Below, one piece after another: positions 34,511-46,604 of a stretch of DNA of 60,266 nt; within the stretch, counting starts at the first letter, position 1, and the number at the start of each line of letters is the position of its first letter. The stretch is from Ophioceras dolichostomum (Eukaryota; Ascomycota; Sordariomycetes; Magnaporthales; Ophioceraceae). The stretch covers positions 1 through 60,266 of the forward strand of contig PYST01000238.1 in the NCBI GenBank assembly GCA_003049485.1, read 5' to 3'. Below the pieces are notes generated by a model. That model did no database searches. It saw only the letters and a program-made list of their open reading frames with translations, and had not been told where the DNA came from. Made by a program: the position numbers and the translations under genes.

Positions 34511-35261
34511 GGGACATGCAGGCAGTTAGATGGAGCAGAATGGGGGAGGGAGGCCATGAATGAATGGCTGAGAGGGAAGAGAGCTGGTGGGGTGGTTGGA
34601 GTCTGGAATGAGAGCTACTGTCCAGGCAGGCCGTTGAACAGACCTCCCGAGCTTGTACGTAGAGGCCGAGGAGTGAGGGCAAGAGAAGTGATCTAGAAGC
34701 AAATCTAGCGTCTTTATTTTGTGCTCTATGTTCAGCCACCAGAGGATGTGCGGCCCTGTTCCGCCAAGAGATAAGTAGGGGTTGTGTGAGAGCTTTTGAG
34801 GGATAGCACGCCGCCTAGTCCGGCTTTTTGCTGTTTGTGGCCGAGAAATAGTGATGAGCAGGTTACCGGCGAGAAAGCCCCAGCAAGGCAGATCAACAGG
34901 TTTGCGAACACCAGCCACAGAGTCCCGAATCGGTCGATAGGGGCTGTGGGAGAAGGGACAGCGATCCCTCGCGGGTGATATGATATGTCTACGATGCGAA
35001 AGCGGAAGAGGCATGCGCGCCGTCACCCACCGCCATCAGAGCTTCACATCTTTTCGTCGAATCAATGGAGGAAGAGTTGAGCCAAATGAATTTACTACAT
35101 ATACAATTGGGGTATCTTGGTCTGATGATTGCTAAATTCCACACACCCGCAGAAATCGTTGCCTCGGGTTTCAAATAAGTTTGCGGCCTCCTTCCTGCCT
35201 CTCTCTCCTCCCTATAGCAGCCGAAAATCCGTCCCCTTCACCCCCTCGCTTTCTCACTCGC
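34511..35261. other. Intergenic region between convergent genes
   Basis: Contains the 3' flanks of the complex I subunit gene (+) and the Zn2Cys6 gene (-). No gene recognised. Confidence 0.5.
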
Positions 35262-38228
35262 TCATTCGGTACCCTCCATTTTAACGTCGCCATCGCCCGT
35301 CTCCTGCCCATCGCCCTCTTGCCCCTCTGCCATCTTTCCTCCTCCATTTCCCTCTCCCCTTTGTGTCACCACCCTTTTCATATTACCTTCCTCCGGCTGT
35401 TCCGACTGTTCCAGCTGTTCACGTCCACCCGGTTCCTCTGACTGTTCCTTTCCCCCTGCCTCCTCCTCAAGCCTACAACCAATGTCACTCTTCAACCCAG
35501 CCATCCGCACAGGCCACCCCATCAACCCCCTCCACATCCTCTCGTTTTGCACCCCGCTCAGCGCCTTCAGTATAGCTCTGATCTCTCGTTTAGCAGTGGG
35601 CTCCCTCCCCCTCTCCGGCTCGTCGCCGCCCAGCCACCAGAGGGGCAGATGGTCGAGCTGCACGACAACCCCGAAAAAGTGCGCGAGCACTACCAGGGCC
35701 CTGGGGCGCTTTTCGGCGAGGAATGTGACGAAAGGCTGCGGGACGAGGAGGGCGAAACCATGGACTCGGCGGGCGAGGGCTAGTAGCGTTGTCGTTATGG
35801 AGGTGGAAGGGTTGGAAGTGGAACAGGAAGATGAAGAGGAAGAAGGAGAGGAAGAGTCAATGGCTTGTTGCATTGAGCCAATGTAGGAGAGCGTTTGTTC
35901 ATATGCGAGTCGGATTTCTTCGGGGAGCGAGAAGGAGGAGGCGGAGGTAGAAGAGGTGAAGCCAGAGGAGGAGGAAGGGGAAAGGGGACAGTCAAGAGAA
36001 CAGGGTACGGAAAGGATTTGTGCGAACGGAGCGAAGAGAGACGGGTCGAAATACGAATCGTTTGGATCGTCTGGGTAGAGGCGTGGGTGGGCGTCGATGA
36101 GGGCTGTGAGGCTGTATGGGAGTGGCATGCGGGTTTCTTTCAATAGGGAAGGGTTTGAGGATGGGGAGGAAGGCAAGGAAGCGGCGGTGGCTATTGTTGT
36201 TGCGGTTGGGTCGTTATTGTTATCGGCGTGCGGTTTCTGCTCCTGGCTCTGCTGTTGGTGCTGATGCTGCCGCTGCTTCGTTGCGTCCTCCTTGTTGTCC
36301 TCTACCGCCTCCGGATGCATCGTGGCCTCGTTCTTCTTTTTATTACTATTCCTCTTCTGTTCAGCAGCCTTCCTTCTTATCTCCTCCTCCGCCGCGATCA
36401 CCTGGTAGCACGACCATATGATCACCCCCGACGCCTTCCCCAGCTGCAGCCACTCGACGGGCGGCTCGTAAGCGTCCATCCCGCCCTCGGCCGGTAGGGT
36501 CCGCTCCTGCAGCATCGCAAAGGTGTTGACTAGGATCACGAGCGCGGCGAGACAGACGGGATCGGCCGTGTCGGGCGTGAGCCCCGCGTCGACGGCTCGG
36601 CGCTGCTCACGCGTGGCGGCGATGACGTACACCTGGCGGGCCGCGAAGAGTCGGTCCGCGTCCGGGGGCCCGGAACGCAGCAGGTGCGTCGCCGACATGG
36701 CCATCAGCGCGTGCATCAGGTTGTCGTTGGCCAGGATCAGGTCCGGCATGGCATGAGCCCACACGTTGCGCCATTCCCCGTCGGAGGGCGGCTCGATGAT
36801 GGCCGGCGCGAAGACCTTGTTGAGGTGCGTGATATAGTTGTGCACGAGGCGGTGCTCGAGGAGGCGGCGTTGGCGGGTTTCGGGGATGGAGACGACGTCA
36901 TTGAGCGGGTCGTCTACGTGGGGGAAGAGGTGGGTGGTTGCGGTTGCTGTGAACGGGAGGAGGGGTTGTGGATGTTGTTGAGGGTGGTGGCGACCGTGCT
37001 GGGGTTGGTACTGAAGGTTGTGGTAGTGCTGCCGAGGAGCGTTGTACCCGAACTGTGGCTGGTACTGCTGGTGCTGTTGATATCGGCGATGTTGGGGTTG
37101 CTGGGAATCCTGGGGTGGTTGCCCATGGTAGCAGTGATTCTGCTGCTGGCTCTGCTGGTCTTGCTGGATCTGCTGGATCTGCTGGTGCTGTTTCCACGCT
37201 TCAGTGCCATCGGGACGTGCCAGATTAGGCACATGACCAAAGATACTGCTGAACTGCGGCAATGTGCAAGGCTCTGGCTTGGACGTTGGTGGTGGAGGGT
37301 CCGCGTTGTAACTGTTGAACATGGATCCATTGTATATCGATGCTGTCGGACCCCCTCCCGCCGGCCCCGGCGGCTCAAGCACGGACTGGGAAGCGAACGT
37401 AGGACTCGGACGGTGCAGATACTGTTGCGGCCCGAGTCTGGCATGGGCATAATCATGGGCTTGAGGTTGAGGTTGTCCGAGTCCGTGTCCGAGTCCGTGT
37501 CCATGACCATGACCATGCCCTCCGTTGGCGTTGAAATTGATAATGACAATGTTGTTCGCAAGGACTGCTGGTCTCTCGAGGTCTGAGGACGAGATCGATG
37601 TAGTACTTGGGGAGAGTGAAGCTGTGTGCAGGTGCAGCTGCTGAGATGAGGCGCATGACGACGCGCAGCTTCCCCTTTCTGGTGGTGCGGGTGTTGGTCC
37701 TGAAGCTGCTGAAGCTCCTGAAGCTGCCCCTGGTGCTGACGGTGAAGCGAATGACCTACCCTCCCCCGAAGAAGGAGAGGCAGCTAGTGACGCAGCTACA
37801 GAAGGCGATGGCGATGAAGGGTCCTCCAATTCAAGGCCAAGGCTCGGACGGCTAGCATCGGAGCGTGAGGGAAAGCCGGCCCCATCGCTGACGCCGTTCA
37901 GCCTTCGAGAGGTGCCATTTGTAGGCCAAGCGCAGTCTAACCCTAGCCGGGTGCAGCTACCACAGAATGGGTGCGCCTCATCGCACTAATAGGAGAGGAA
38001 AGGGCGTCAGTTATCGGTGAAAACGAAGGCTATAGATACCGCCCAAAGTTGGTTGGCATTTTGTTTCCAGCCAAAAAAACTCACCTTGACGCGCCTGGTC
38101 CTACAGACCGTGCAGCCGTTACGCGACTTTCGGTGACCGACCTTGGGCGCTCGACGCCGCACCGCTGCTGAGGTGGTTTTGTTCGTGCTGGAAGTGGTAG
38201 GGCTAATGGCCGCCTGGTTGATGCTCAT
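35262..38228 (-). CDS. Zn2Cys6 transcription factor
   Basis: Predicted protein of 955 residues from two exons, 38228-38085 and 37985-35262. The intron (GTGAGT donor, TTAG acceptor, phase 0) falls inside the zinc cluster, as is common in this family. The binuclear cluster is complete: C39-x2-C42-x6-C49-x6-C56-x2-C59-x6-C66, preceded by a basic stretch. A long disordered region follows, rich in Ser, Pro, Gln, His and Gly, with polyglutamine runs and a Gly-His repeat. The C-terminal part (from about residue 390) resembles the fungal-specific transcription factor domain family 2: a helix-rich segment with LLEHRLVHNYITHLNKVF and ALMAMSATHLL patterns. It is a DNA-binding regulator in the nucleus; targets unknown. 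It is divergent from the 3-beta-HSD-like gene across a 2.2-kb gap, so a link to that gene is only a guess. Confidence 0.88.
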
Positions 38229-39866
38229 CGTTTGTTCCTTGTGCTACCCCAGCCGGGCCAAAACACTCGGCCAGGAAACCGACTTTCTCAATTTTTTCCC
38301 CTTGCAGCTTCCCTCAGGACCTCCAGCTATCGATAGTCGGATAATTTGACCTATTTTTTCTTTGATTTTTGACATTGCTTTTCTTAGAAGCTTGGTTCGT
38401 CCTCTCTTTTTGTGCTCGTCTTTTGTTCCCACCGTCTTATGTTATCTAGATGTTTCATGGTCGGGAAGTTTAAAGCCCGAGGCCGCCCGAAGTACCTCTG
38501 GAGGAGGGAGGATTCGAGTGCTGAAAAGAAATAAAAAGGAGACTCGATGGGAGCGGGATGTTGCATTTCCAGTCGTCAATACACCCCGACAAAAAAGTAA
38601 TCAGTCGAGAATTCGTCCTCCGTTCACGTCCGACGTCTGGTCTGGGAGTCCAACGGATATTTGATGGAACCCGAAACCGCGGGGTCGAGGGGGCCCCTGA
38701 ACGATGTCGCTCGTCGTCGCTGGCTGGCGGCAGGTCTTGTCAGGGCTGCCCAGCTCGCGACAATTGAGCCTTAGAAACGCCCCTGGACTGCCCCAGGATG
38801 GTACCTCGGCACCGGCCGCTGGGAGTTCGTGGAAGAGGTCCTCTCGGATTCCTCGTGTAGGACCTGGGCTGACGCTGCCGGTCGGAGTCGGACACCGCAG
38901 TTGTGCCGTTTCGTCGATGAGTCAGCTGTGATGGTGTTGTTAGCCCCGGCAGTTAGAGCTCCTGCGGACTGGCTTTTCTTCAGCACTGATCGGCATGATA
39001 GCGGAGAGCTTGGGGATGGGTTCTGGGAGGAAGATGGAATCGCCGAGCGTATTCGTATTAAAAAGTGCGGGACAACAGTAGGTAGCGTAGCGTTGAACTC
39101 ACAACAAATACGCACCCAAACACATCCTTCGGATATTGTGCTCCTGCCGAAGTCCACACTTGAAACGACCAAAACGAGACTCCTCCGAGGAGCAACTATA
39201 CCTTACTGGGGTTTAGCTTAGACGCATGTCAACGCATGCGGGGAGCAATGAACGCCTGCCCGCCCTGACGACATGTAATAGACCGGAACTAAGAGGCCTG
39301 AAACCCAGCACTCAGCGCTATCGCCGACCAACAGATAGGCCGCGCTGCAACCTCCGCGTCGTTAAGCAGAAACACGCACGCAACGGTCGGCCGGCTCTCG
39401 GCTCGACCATCAGCAGTCACCGTTAAAGCTTGCTGTTGGGGAAGAAGCGAACCTACCTCATCCCCTGCTGCCTTTCCCCGCGCGGGCGGCCAGTCCAAGG
39501 AACGGGCTAGTCAGGGACACGTTAAATCTGGGTCACGCCATCATAGCGCATAGCGTACCGTTCAAGGTAGCTACCTCCATACCACCAACCATGCGGTGAG
39601 GAGCGGAGCTGGTGGGCGAGTGAGTGGTGGAGGTGGCCAGGGGGAAGGAAACATCGAGAAAGACAGGAGACCAGGCGAGAGGAAGCGGAGAGCGGGGAGC
39701 CGGCAAGGCGGCGGGCGGGTGGGCGGTAAGGATTGATGATTGATGGAGGGTGGTGTGCGTGCGGGCAGGCGGACACCCGCGGGAGCATCTGATCTCCATC
39801 ACCCAGAAACGAGGATCTCCAACAAAAAGCCCATGGAGAAAGTTCACATGCGACAGGTAAGAAAAG

Positions 39867-39886
39867 ACACACACACACACACACAC
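39867..39886. repeat. (AC)10 microsatellite
   Basis: Ten uninterrupted AC dinucleotides in intergenic DNA. Confidence 0.9.
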
Positions 39887-40324
39887 CTATCTTCACCTAA
39901 TGTAATGCTAATGCGGGCAATAGGACAAAGAACAAGATATTAATAATTCCCTACAGGGTCCGCCCTCTCCAACACACGTCCTAGCGACACACACAGACGC
40001 CTCGGTAGCGTCTATCGGTCACCGCGGCGTAATTCGTCTCGTCGTTCGTTCGTCGTCGTCGACATTGGACGAGAGGTGGGGAGAGGCGGACATCGTCGGA
40101 TTTTCTGGAAGCTCTGTCTACATACAAAGCCAGGTTCTTCTGTCCACGCGCTCGACGGGTTTGGTTCGGGTTTTGTCGTCACCTATTCCCTTTTCTTTTT
40201 TTTTCTTGCCCTCTGTTATTTTCTCTTGGCGTTGTCTTTTCCCCCCTCTCTTTTGGTTGCACTTGACACTCTATCCTTGAATCATTCTTCATTTTTTTAA
40301 GGTTGTGTAATCATCGCTAGAAGA

Positions 40325-40372
40325 ATGGTGGTTGTTGTCCTCACCCCCTATTTTTCCCGTCACGCACGATAA
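40325..40372 (+). promoter_or_regulatory. Possible upstream open reading frame
   Basis: A 15-codon frame beginning with ATG and a run of Val codons ends with TAA 25 nt before the main start at 40398, in a different frame. It would matter only if transcription starts upstream of 40325, which the sequence alone cannot show. Confidence 0.35.
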
Positions 40373-40397
40373 ACGCACCCTCACGACGAAGAGGAGG

Positions 40398-42071
40398 ATG
40401 ACGATGACGATGACGACGGCGACGACGATGGCATCCCCTCTTCTTCTCCTTAACATCCTCCACCTCCACCCGCTCCAGGTCGCGGCCCTGGTGGCTGCCT
40501 CCTCCGTCTTTCTGTACCTGTGCCTGCTCAACTGGCGCATGTCGGGCACCCCGGACGATGTGAGGGCCGTCATGCAGAAGCCGTGGACGAGGGAGGAGAT
40601 TCGGGAGACGTATAGGAAGCTACAGGAGAAGCCGGTCACACTCGATTCGTTGGCGAGCAAGCTGCCGCCGAAGCTGGAACGTCGGTATGTGGTCGTTGGC
40701 GGCTCCGGTAGGTTTTTCCTTGTCTTTTCACCCCAGAACCCTCTAGGGAGGGCCTATTACCCCTGTGTGCGTTTCAACTTCCCTCACTCATCATCTGACA
40801 TATGACATCGGATCAACGAACCAGGCCTGGTCGGCGGATCCATCGTCCTGCAGCTTCTCAAGCGCGGGCAACCGCCCGAGAGCATCCGCATCGTCGACTT
40901 CCAGAAGCCGCACCGCAACGACATGCTGGTCGGCCCCGTAGCCGAAGTAGACGCGGTCCGTACCGACATCACTTCGGCCGCGGCCGTCGAGGCTGCCTTC
41001 TCGCGCCCCTGGCCCCGGTCCGTGGCCCACCTGCCCCTGACCGTCTTCCACACCGCGGCCGTCATCGTGCCGTCGGACCGCGCCAAGGCCGTCTCCGGCT
41101 TCTGCGACGCTGTCAATATCGGCGGCACCAGAAAAGTGATGGCCGCCGCGCGGGAGGTCGGCGCCGACGTCTTCGTGGCCACTTCGTCCGCCTCCATCTC
41201 CATCCGGCCCGTCGAGTACTGGGTGTCGCCCTGGGAGCTGCTCGTCAGGGGGCCCCGCCGCTTTGCCCAGTTCCTGGACGAGTCCGACTTCCAGAAGCCG
41301 CTGCGGCCACACGAGGATTTCTTCGGCAACTACCCGGCCAGCAAGGCCGCGGCGGAGCGCATCGTGTGCGCGGCCAACTCGCCCGAGATGCGCACGGGCT
41401 GCATCCGCCCGGCCAACGGAATCTACGGCCACCCGACCGACAACTGCGTCGGCCAGCCGCTGAGCAGGAGCGTCTACCCAGCGTGGACGCCTCACGTCGT
41501 CCAGTCGTTCCTGCACGCCCAGAACTGCGCCGTGGCCCACCTCCACTTCGAGGCCGTGCTCGCCACCGGTCCCCGCGCCGCGGAGCTGCCCCAGGCGGGC
41601 AGGCCCTTCGCCGTCACGGACCCGAACCCGCCCATCACGTTCTACGACCTGTGGTCCACCGTCAGCACCCTCAGCATCCGGCCCTTCCGCCTCGTCCCGC
41701 TTCCGCCCGTGCTGATGCTCCTAGTCTCGCACGCGATCGAGTGGTACTGCCTCCTGCCCGTCAGCTTCCCGACCCTGAAGAAGCTGCTGCCGAGCCTGCC
41801 GCGTGACGTGCAGCTGCTCAAGCCGGCCCTGTTCACCATCACGACGCACATCTGGGCCAGGAACGACGCGGCTGAGAAGCCCGTGACCGAGGGAGGGCTG
41901 GGGTACAAGGGGCTGATCGGCACGATGGACGGGATGGTGCAGGAGATCCTTGAGTGGAACCAGGAGCACGAGGGGATGGAGAGCTGGAATAGGAGGCGGT
42001 ATATAAGCTCGGTGTCGCTGGCGGATGAGATCAGGAGGTTGGGCGAGGCGGCTATGGCTGTGGGTGGCTAA
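40398..42071 (+). CDS. 3-beta-hydroxysteroid dehydrogenase-like NAD(P)-dependent enzyme
   Basis: Predicted protein of 518 residues from two exons, 40398-40707 and 40825-42071; the intron falls within the nucleotide-binding motif and joins in phase 1. An N-terminal hydrophobic segment (about residues 13-40) should anchor it to a membrane, probably the endoplasmic reticulum. The Rossmann fold then begins with a VVVGGSGLVGGS motif. An atypical SDR active site is visible: a Ser-rich ATSSAS strand and a Tyr-x-x-x-Lys pair in NYPASKAAAE. A second hydrophobic region around residues 375-400 resembles the membrane segment of 3-beta-HSD and C-3 sterol dehydrogenases such as Erg26. The family oxidises 3-hydroxyl groups of sterols or related substrates; the actual substrate is not known. 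The start is the first in-frame ATG of a cluster of Met-Thr repeats, so a Met ten codons later is an alternative. Confidence 0.82.
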
Positions 42072-43648
42072 GGAGAAGAACGGACGAAACGAGAGAGAGA
42101 GAGGGCTGAATATGATGGCGATAGGTGGGGGATCAGCTGTAACAAGACGTCGAAGGTGAGAAAGTGATGATGATGGGAGTCCGTGAAGTTGAGTTGGATA
42201 TTAGGTGTGTACTATCATCGGGGGAAAGAGAGAGAGCAAAAAACACTGCTGTGTACAAACACGAACCAGAGCACCACTGGTTGCGAGCCGGTGGGCGCTT
42301 CCCTCCACACCCGATCCGCCTCTCACCAAGTGACGATAGGTAGAAGGGCGGTGGGTTCACTTTACAAAACCCAGAACCGAAAGCGCCTCCCTAAAGATGA
42401 TGAGGCCGGTGGTCTGGCCAAGCTAGAGACTGCCTCGTCCCCGTCTTCTGTGATCCAGGCCTGCTCGGGACGGGAGATATAGGAGATATGTATGCTCTCC
42501 CCACTATCACGCTGGTCAAGACCGACGTCAAGTCAAGTCTTGAGATCCTTCCTTCTCCCAAAGCGCCGCGTCGCCACTGCACAGGCGGAGCCGCGCGTAG
42601 GGCAGTGGCTACAGCCGTATCCGAAAAGAGCGAATGGGGAATGAGTTTGGGCAGCCACGGCCGTTCGTTCGGTTGGTCGATGCAAGTTGTTGCGCTTTGT
42701 CTTTCCTTGGGCGCCCCTTTGCCCTCACGTCTTTCCTCCTCGCCGGAGTTTGGACGGATCCGTGATCAAGAGATTCAAGCCGCCGAGCTCTCCTCCAAGA
42801 TGTGACGCCCACACCCGGCTCTGAGATACCACGACAGCCGGTGTGGGTTGGAGTTGCCTCCGCTCTTTTCGGTCCATCCCGAGTGGGGGCCACGCACCTA
42901 CTGCTAAGGCCATGGGAACAATCTCTCTTTTTCTATGTCGAATGTCCACTACTAGGTCTATATGGACCCCGGCTAGTCTTTCAGGTTGGTGGCGACACGT
43001 TTTACCCCTAGCAGCAGCCATCATCACCATTGCCCCATCTTCCGAGCGCTGCGTAGGTTATTCCCGTATAGCTTAAGAGATTCCATAGCAACCTACCTGT
43101 ACCATAGGTGGTAGGCAGTGTCCTGTGCCAATCCACCTTCCCCAACCATCCGTGTCCGAGACCGCCGCACCTGCCGTTGCTCACAGGCGTCACGGCTTTG
43201 GAGAGGAAATGGCGACTGTCGTTTCCCCCGAAACATCGAGAGAAGGCTAGAACTATCGACTAGTCAGATCTGCCTGCTGTTTCGTGCGAGGAGACACCCA
43301 TAGGTGACCCGTGGACACGACGAGAACTGGCGGTCTGGCTCCATCAAGCCATTTCTTCCCTCCAGTCTTCAATCCGAATCGCTCCTTGTCATTGGGTGCC
43401 GGTTAAAAGAATCCCGATCAGATCGTATGCGTCGCTGCGAGCACGTATTTTAAACTTCCATTGCTTGTAATCACGCTCCTTTTCCCCCTCTGGAGCCATC
43501 TTTATTGGTGCCCTCAACTCTCCGGACGCGGTTTAGAGAGCGAGGAGAGACTATCACTAAGGCATCGCTACGTCGCCACCCACCCACAACCACCACTCCC
43601 TTGGCAACCTGCCCGGCGCCCAGAACCGAGCCAGTGTACATCGGCAAG
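42072..43648. other. Intergenic region before the SRR1-like gene
   Basis: No gene recognised on either strand; the short open frames resemble no family. It holds the 3' flank of the 3-beta-HSD-like gene and the promoter of the next gene. Confidence 0.5.
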
Positions 43649-46023
43649 ATGAGCGCGATCAAACTGGACAAAAAACAAACAGAGTGGCAAGTCTTCCCCC
43701 AAACGTCTCCCCCACGCTTTTACTCTCCTGCCTCAGCTCCCCGCCATCTCGCTGCATTCCTTGTTCCTTTCCCGCGTCTCCGGTCGTGTCGCAGATGTAT
43801 CGCTTTCCGACTAGCCGCTTCCGATGTGGTGCTTGCATCGCCGGACTTGTGCCCGCGATATCCCATCTCCCACCTTGCTGTCCCTGTAACATCCTACGTC
43901 GGTCTCCCCCTGCCTTCGAGAGATAGCCTTCCCGTGTCCTCCATTCCCTAGCAGACGTCCTCTAGCCTCGGAGACAGTGGCGGGTGAAGTAGCAATACTC
44001 CGTCAGACGCCATTGAGTTGTACTGACACGTTGGTTTCCATTATAGGGTGGCCTGGACGAAGCGGTGTCGCCAAATCGCCGACTGGATACGGAAGAATTC
44101 CCACCAGCCCCTTTTCATGAAGGAGCAATTGTACGACCTCGCCCAGAGAATTGAGGAAGCGGAGCTGGATATCATAACGCAACTCAACAAGCTAGACTCG
44201 CCAGTGGGCTCGCCGGTAGCAGAGAAAAAGAAAACAGAGGACAGTTATGATAGGATACGGCGTGGCCTGAAGCGGGTGCACCTAGACATCTACCGGAGAC
44301 GGGGGGCGGATACCACGATACGGCTGTATGGACTCGACAACAACTAGCACTCGCTCGAAATCCATGTCCCGTATCGCGATGACAGTATCTCTGATGATGA
44401 GCACTCCGCCCGGTTGTGAGTCCGCTGTCGTTGGTTCTCTCTTGTTCTGCTGGGATGGGGGCTATCTGCAACGGCGCCTGCTCTTCCTTTCTCTCCCTGA
44501 TGCTGACTGTCTCCTGAAGCGACTATCTCGCCGTCCATTACTATGGCATCCACAGAATGATGAGCCCGGCGTGGTTTCGCCGCATCGGCCGCATCGACAA
44601 GGGGTCCCTCGACCCAATCCTCGACCCAACCCTCGACCCAACCCTGCTCTACCTTCCCATACTGGTCAGGCCCAAATACAAAATCGTCTCCAAAAGGACA
44701 GGGGAACGCATGGAGGGCGTCAAAGGCCACCTCGCTTCTGTCGAAAAAGTTACGGGCTGCTTCGGGCAGATGGAGGCGGAGTTTCTGCGCAACCACTTAA
44801 ATCCGACATACTTCGAATCCACCATAGCCATGATTCGCAGAAGCTCGCTGCATCTTGCTGAGGACGCCCAATCGGATACAGAGCACGAACAAGAACTGCT
44901 CAAGGGCACCAAGGCCCTGTCGCTGCTCATCACGCTCTTGGAGGACAGCGTCGCCCTCATTCCTCCAGGCGTGAACAAGATTGTGGCCTTTGCCCTTGGT
45001 TCCATGGCCAGGACGCAGGTAGATGGCAGTGAGCTCTCGGAAAAACGACGCTACGTGGGCTCGGAGGGAGATTACGACAGTCTAGTCCAGCGATGCAGCC
45101 TCCTTCAGCATTTGCTGCTGCTGAGACTGAAGAGATTCCTCCAAAACCGCCCCAGGCCCGAGGAGGCCGAGGCGGCCCCCGCAGCCCCTGACATCCCCAC
45201 TGAGCCGTCCTCATCGCCGTCGTCGGAACAGTCGCCTAGAGATTTCCCGCGCAGAAAAGTTGCCGTCTGGACACAGGACCCGGAATACACCATCCCAGAC
45301 ATAAGATTCCTCGATAGCCTAGGCATCATTGTTGGCAAGGACCCGGAAGGACTCCTCGAGGTGACGGACGACTCGATCGTCGTCGCTGTATGCCCGTCGT
45401 TCCCCATCCGCCAGATCATAGCCGAAATTGCCAGGCCAGCTGTTCTGATTTGGACCGAGCGGGACACCGACGACGAGTCTACCGACGAGGAATCAGCCAT
45501 CTACCTGGAAGAAATAAAGGCGAAACAGTGGGTTCTCTTCCTTTTCCCCCTTACCATGTTTCCTCTTCCCCGAAACACTCTGCTCCTCCTTGAAGGTCGA
45601 CAAAGGAAAACTTTCCCCGCCCGCGAGGTTTGCCCCCTCCACCGCTACCGATCTAGTCACAACCTACAAACGAGCAACTGAGTTTGTTTAACTAACCTTA
45701 CCTGCCAATCTTGGCTGCCTGTGTGACTAACCAGGGCCGACGTCGCGTCCAGTCGAGTGAAAAACTTCATCCGCGATCACTACATCGAGCTTATGCCCAC
45801 GGATCCCCTCATGGATCACGACGACCTTCCAGGCCTGCACGTCTACGTCCGCACGAGCCCAAAGCGCTTCCCCAACAATGACATCTTTGCCGGCGGCGAG
45901 GAGAGGAAGAAGAAGAAGAACAAGCGGAAGGTGTGGCCTGCGAGGAGTAATTGGTTCAGGCAGATGGCTGAGGATGCAATAAAGCAGTGGGATAAGCAGC
46001 GTTCTCATAATCAGAAGCGGTGA
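43649..46023 (+). CDS. SRR1-like domain protein (5' structure uncertain; internal TAG)
   Basis: The secure coding parts are 44520-45527 and 45735-46023 (phase-consistent GTGGGT...CCAG intron), preceded by 44348-44415, which joins to 44520 through a strong GTGAGT donor. Upstream, 44047-44344 is in the same frame but separated from 44348 by an in-frame TAG at 44345-44347. A 72-nt intron, 44276-44347 (GTGCAC donor, CTAG acceptor, phase 0), would remove it; otherwise it is a nonsense codon. The start is uncertain: ATG 43649 needs a long intron with a weak donor, and ATG 44118 lies inside the next segment. The main part matches the SRR1-like domain, with a KIVAFALGSMA motif, a QHLLLLRLKRFL helix, a QDPEYT motif, a Leu-Gly-Ile plus DPEGLLEV segment and an IARPAVLIW strand. 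In plants and animals SRR1 is linked to circadian regulation and haem control; in fungi its role is not defined. A 12-bp tandem repeat near 44608-44645 encodes Leu-Asp-Pro repeats. Confidence 0.65.
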
Positions 46024-46604
46024 AGGCCGGTTCTCTTCTCCAGTTGAACTCAGGCAATCACGCTGGAATCTCTCTTTCTCCCTTCGCTCCTGTGCCCCCC
46101 TTAATAGTGGCACCGGCGGCTCTGCTCAACTACCTCCCGTCCGACTCTCGTTCGCTCCAGCGTATCAGGCTTTGCTTTTTTTTCTTACGAGTTTATCTGC
46201 CAGTCTTGAGATAGGTAGTGTCACTGATCATTCTCTTATCAGCGGTAGTTAGCGTCAGAGAAGAATAGAATATCGTGAGCGTTTTGGCTTTGAAAGAGAC
46301 AAGAAAGAAATTTGCTAGAGGTGACTCACTCATCCTCCCTGTAACCAACTCACATTTTACTTCCTCCGTCTCTTTGCTGGCTCAAAAGTAGGTACCTAGG
46401 CCGGTTTCACCTCCGTACGTACCTAGCGCGCTGGGAGTGAGATACATTGAATACCTAGGTAGGAATTCAATATCAACCCTAGCAGTATCTACCTTCCTCA
46501 TTCTCATTACACGCGTCACCCTCAATGACTGCCTAGCTAGAAAGTACCTACGTGCCAGGTATGTACCTCGGTAGGTAGGTACCTACCTAGGTATCTGCGA
46601 TGTG
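46024..46604. other. Intergenic region between convergent genes, palindrome-rich
   Basis: Holds the 3' flanks of the SRR1-like gene (+) and the acidic protein gene (-). No gene recognised. It is dominated by TACC/GGTA tetranucleotides and TACCTAGGTA palindromes from 46389 to 46593. Confidence 0.55.
46389..46593. repeat. Cluster of TACCTAGGTA-type palindromes
   Basis: TAGGTACCTAGG lies at 46389-46400, TACCTAGGTA at 46452-46461, and an 18-bp palindrome TAGGTAGGTACCTACCTA at 46572-46589 overlaps another TACCTAGGTA at 46584-46593. Confidence 0.7.

Larger units (their letters stand above)
38229..40397. other. 2.2-kb divergent intergenic region
   Basis: Lies between the Zn2Cys6 gene (-) and the 3-beta-HSD-like gene (+) and must hold both promoters. 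No gene recognised. An (AC)10 repeat lies at 39867-39886. T-rich DNA at 40190-40310 and a short upstream frame at 40325-40372 precede the start at 40398. Confidence 0.5.

Noticed and set aside
36684..37586. 300-codon plus-strand frame within the Zn2Cys6 gene
   Set aside because: Antisense to the glutamine- and histidine-rich region; poly-Leu/Val repeats reflect the complementary CAG-type codons.
38829..39221. 130-codon plus-strand frame in the spacer left of the 3-beta-HSD-like gene
   Set aside because: The frame does not start with convincing context, resembles no family and could not be linked to neighbouring exons.
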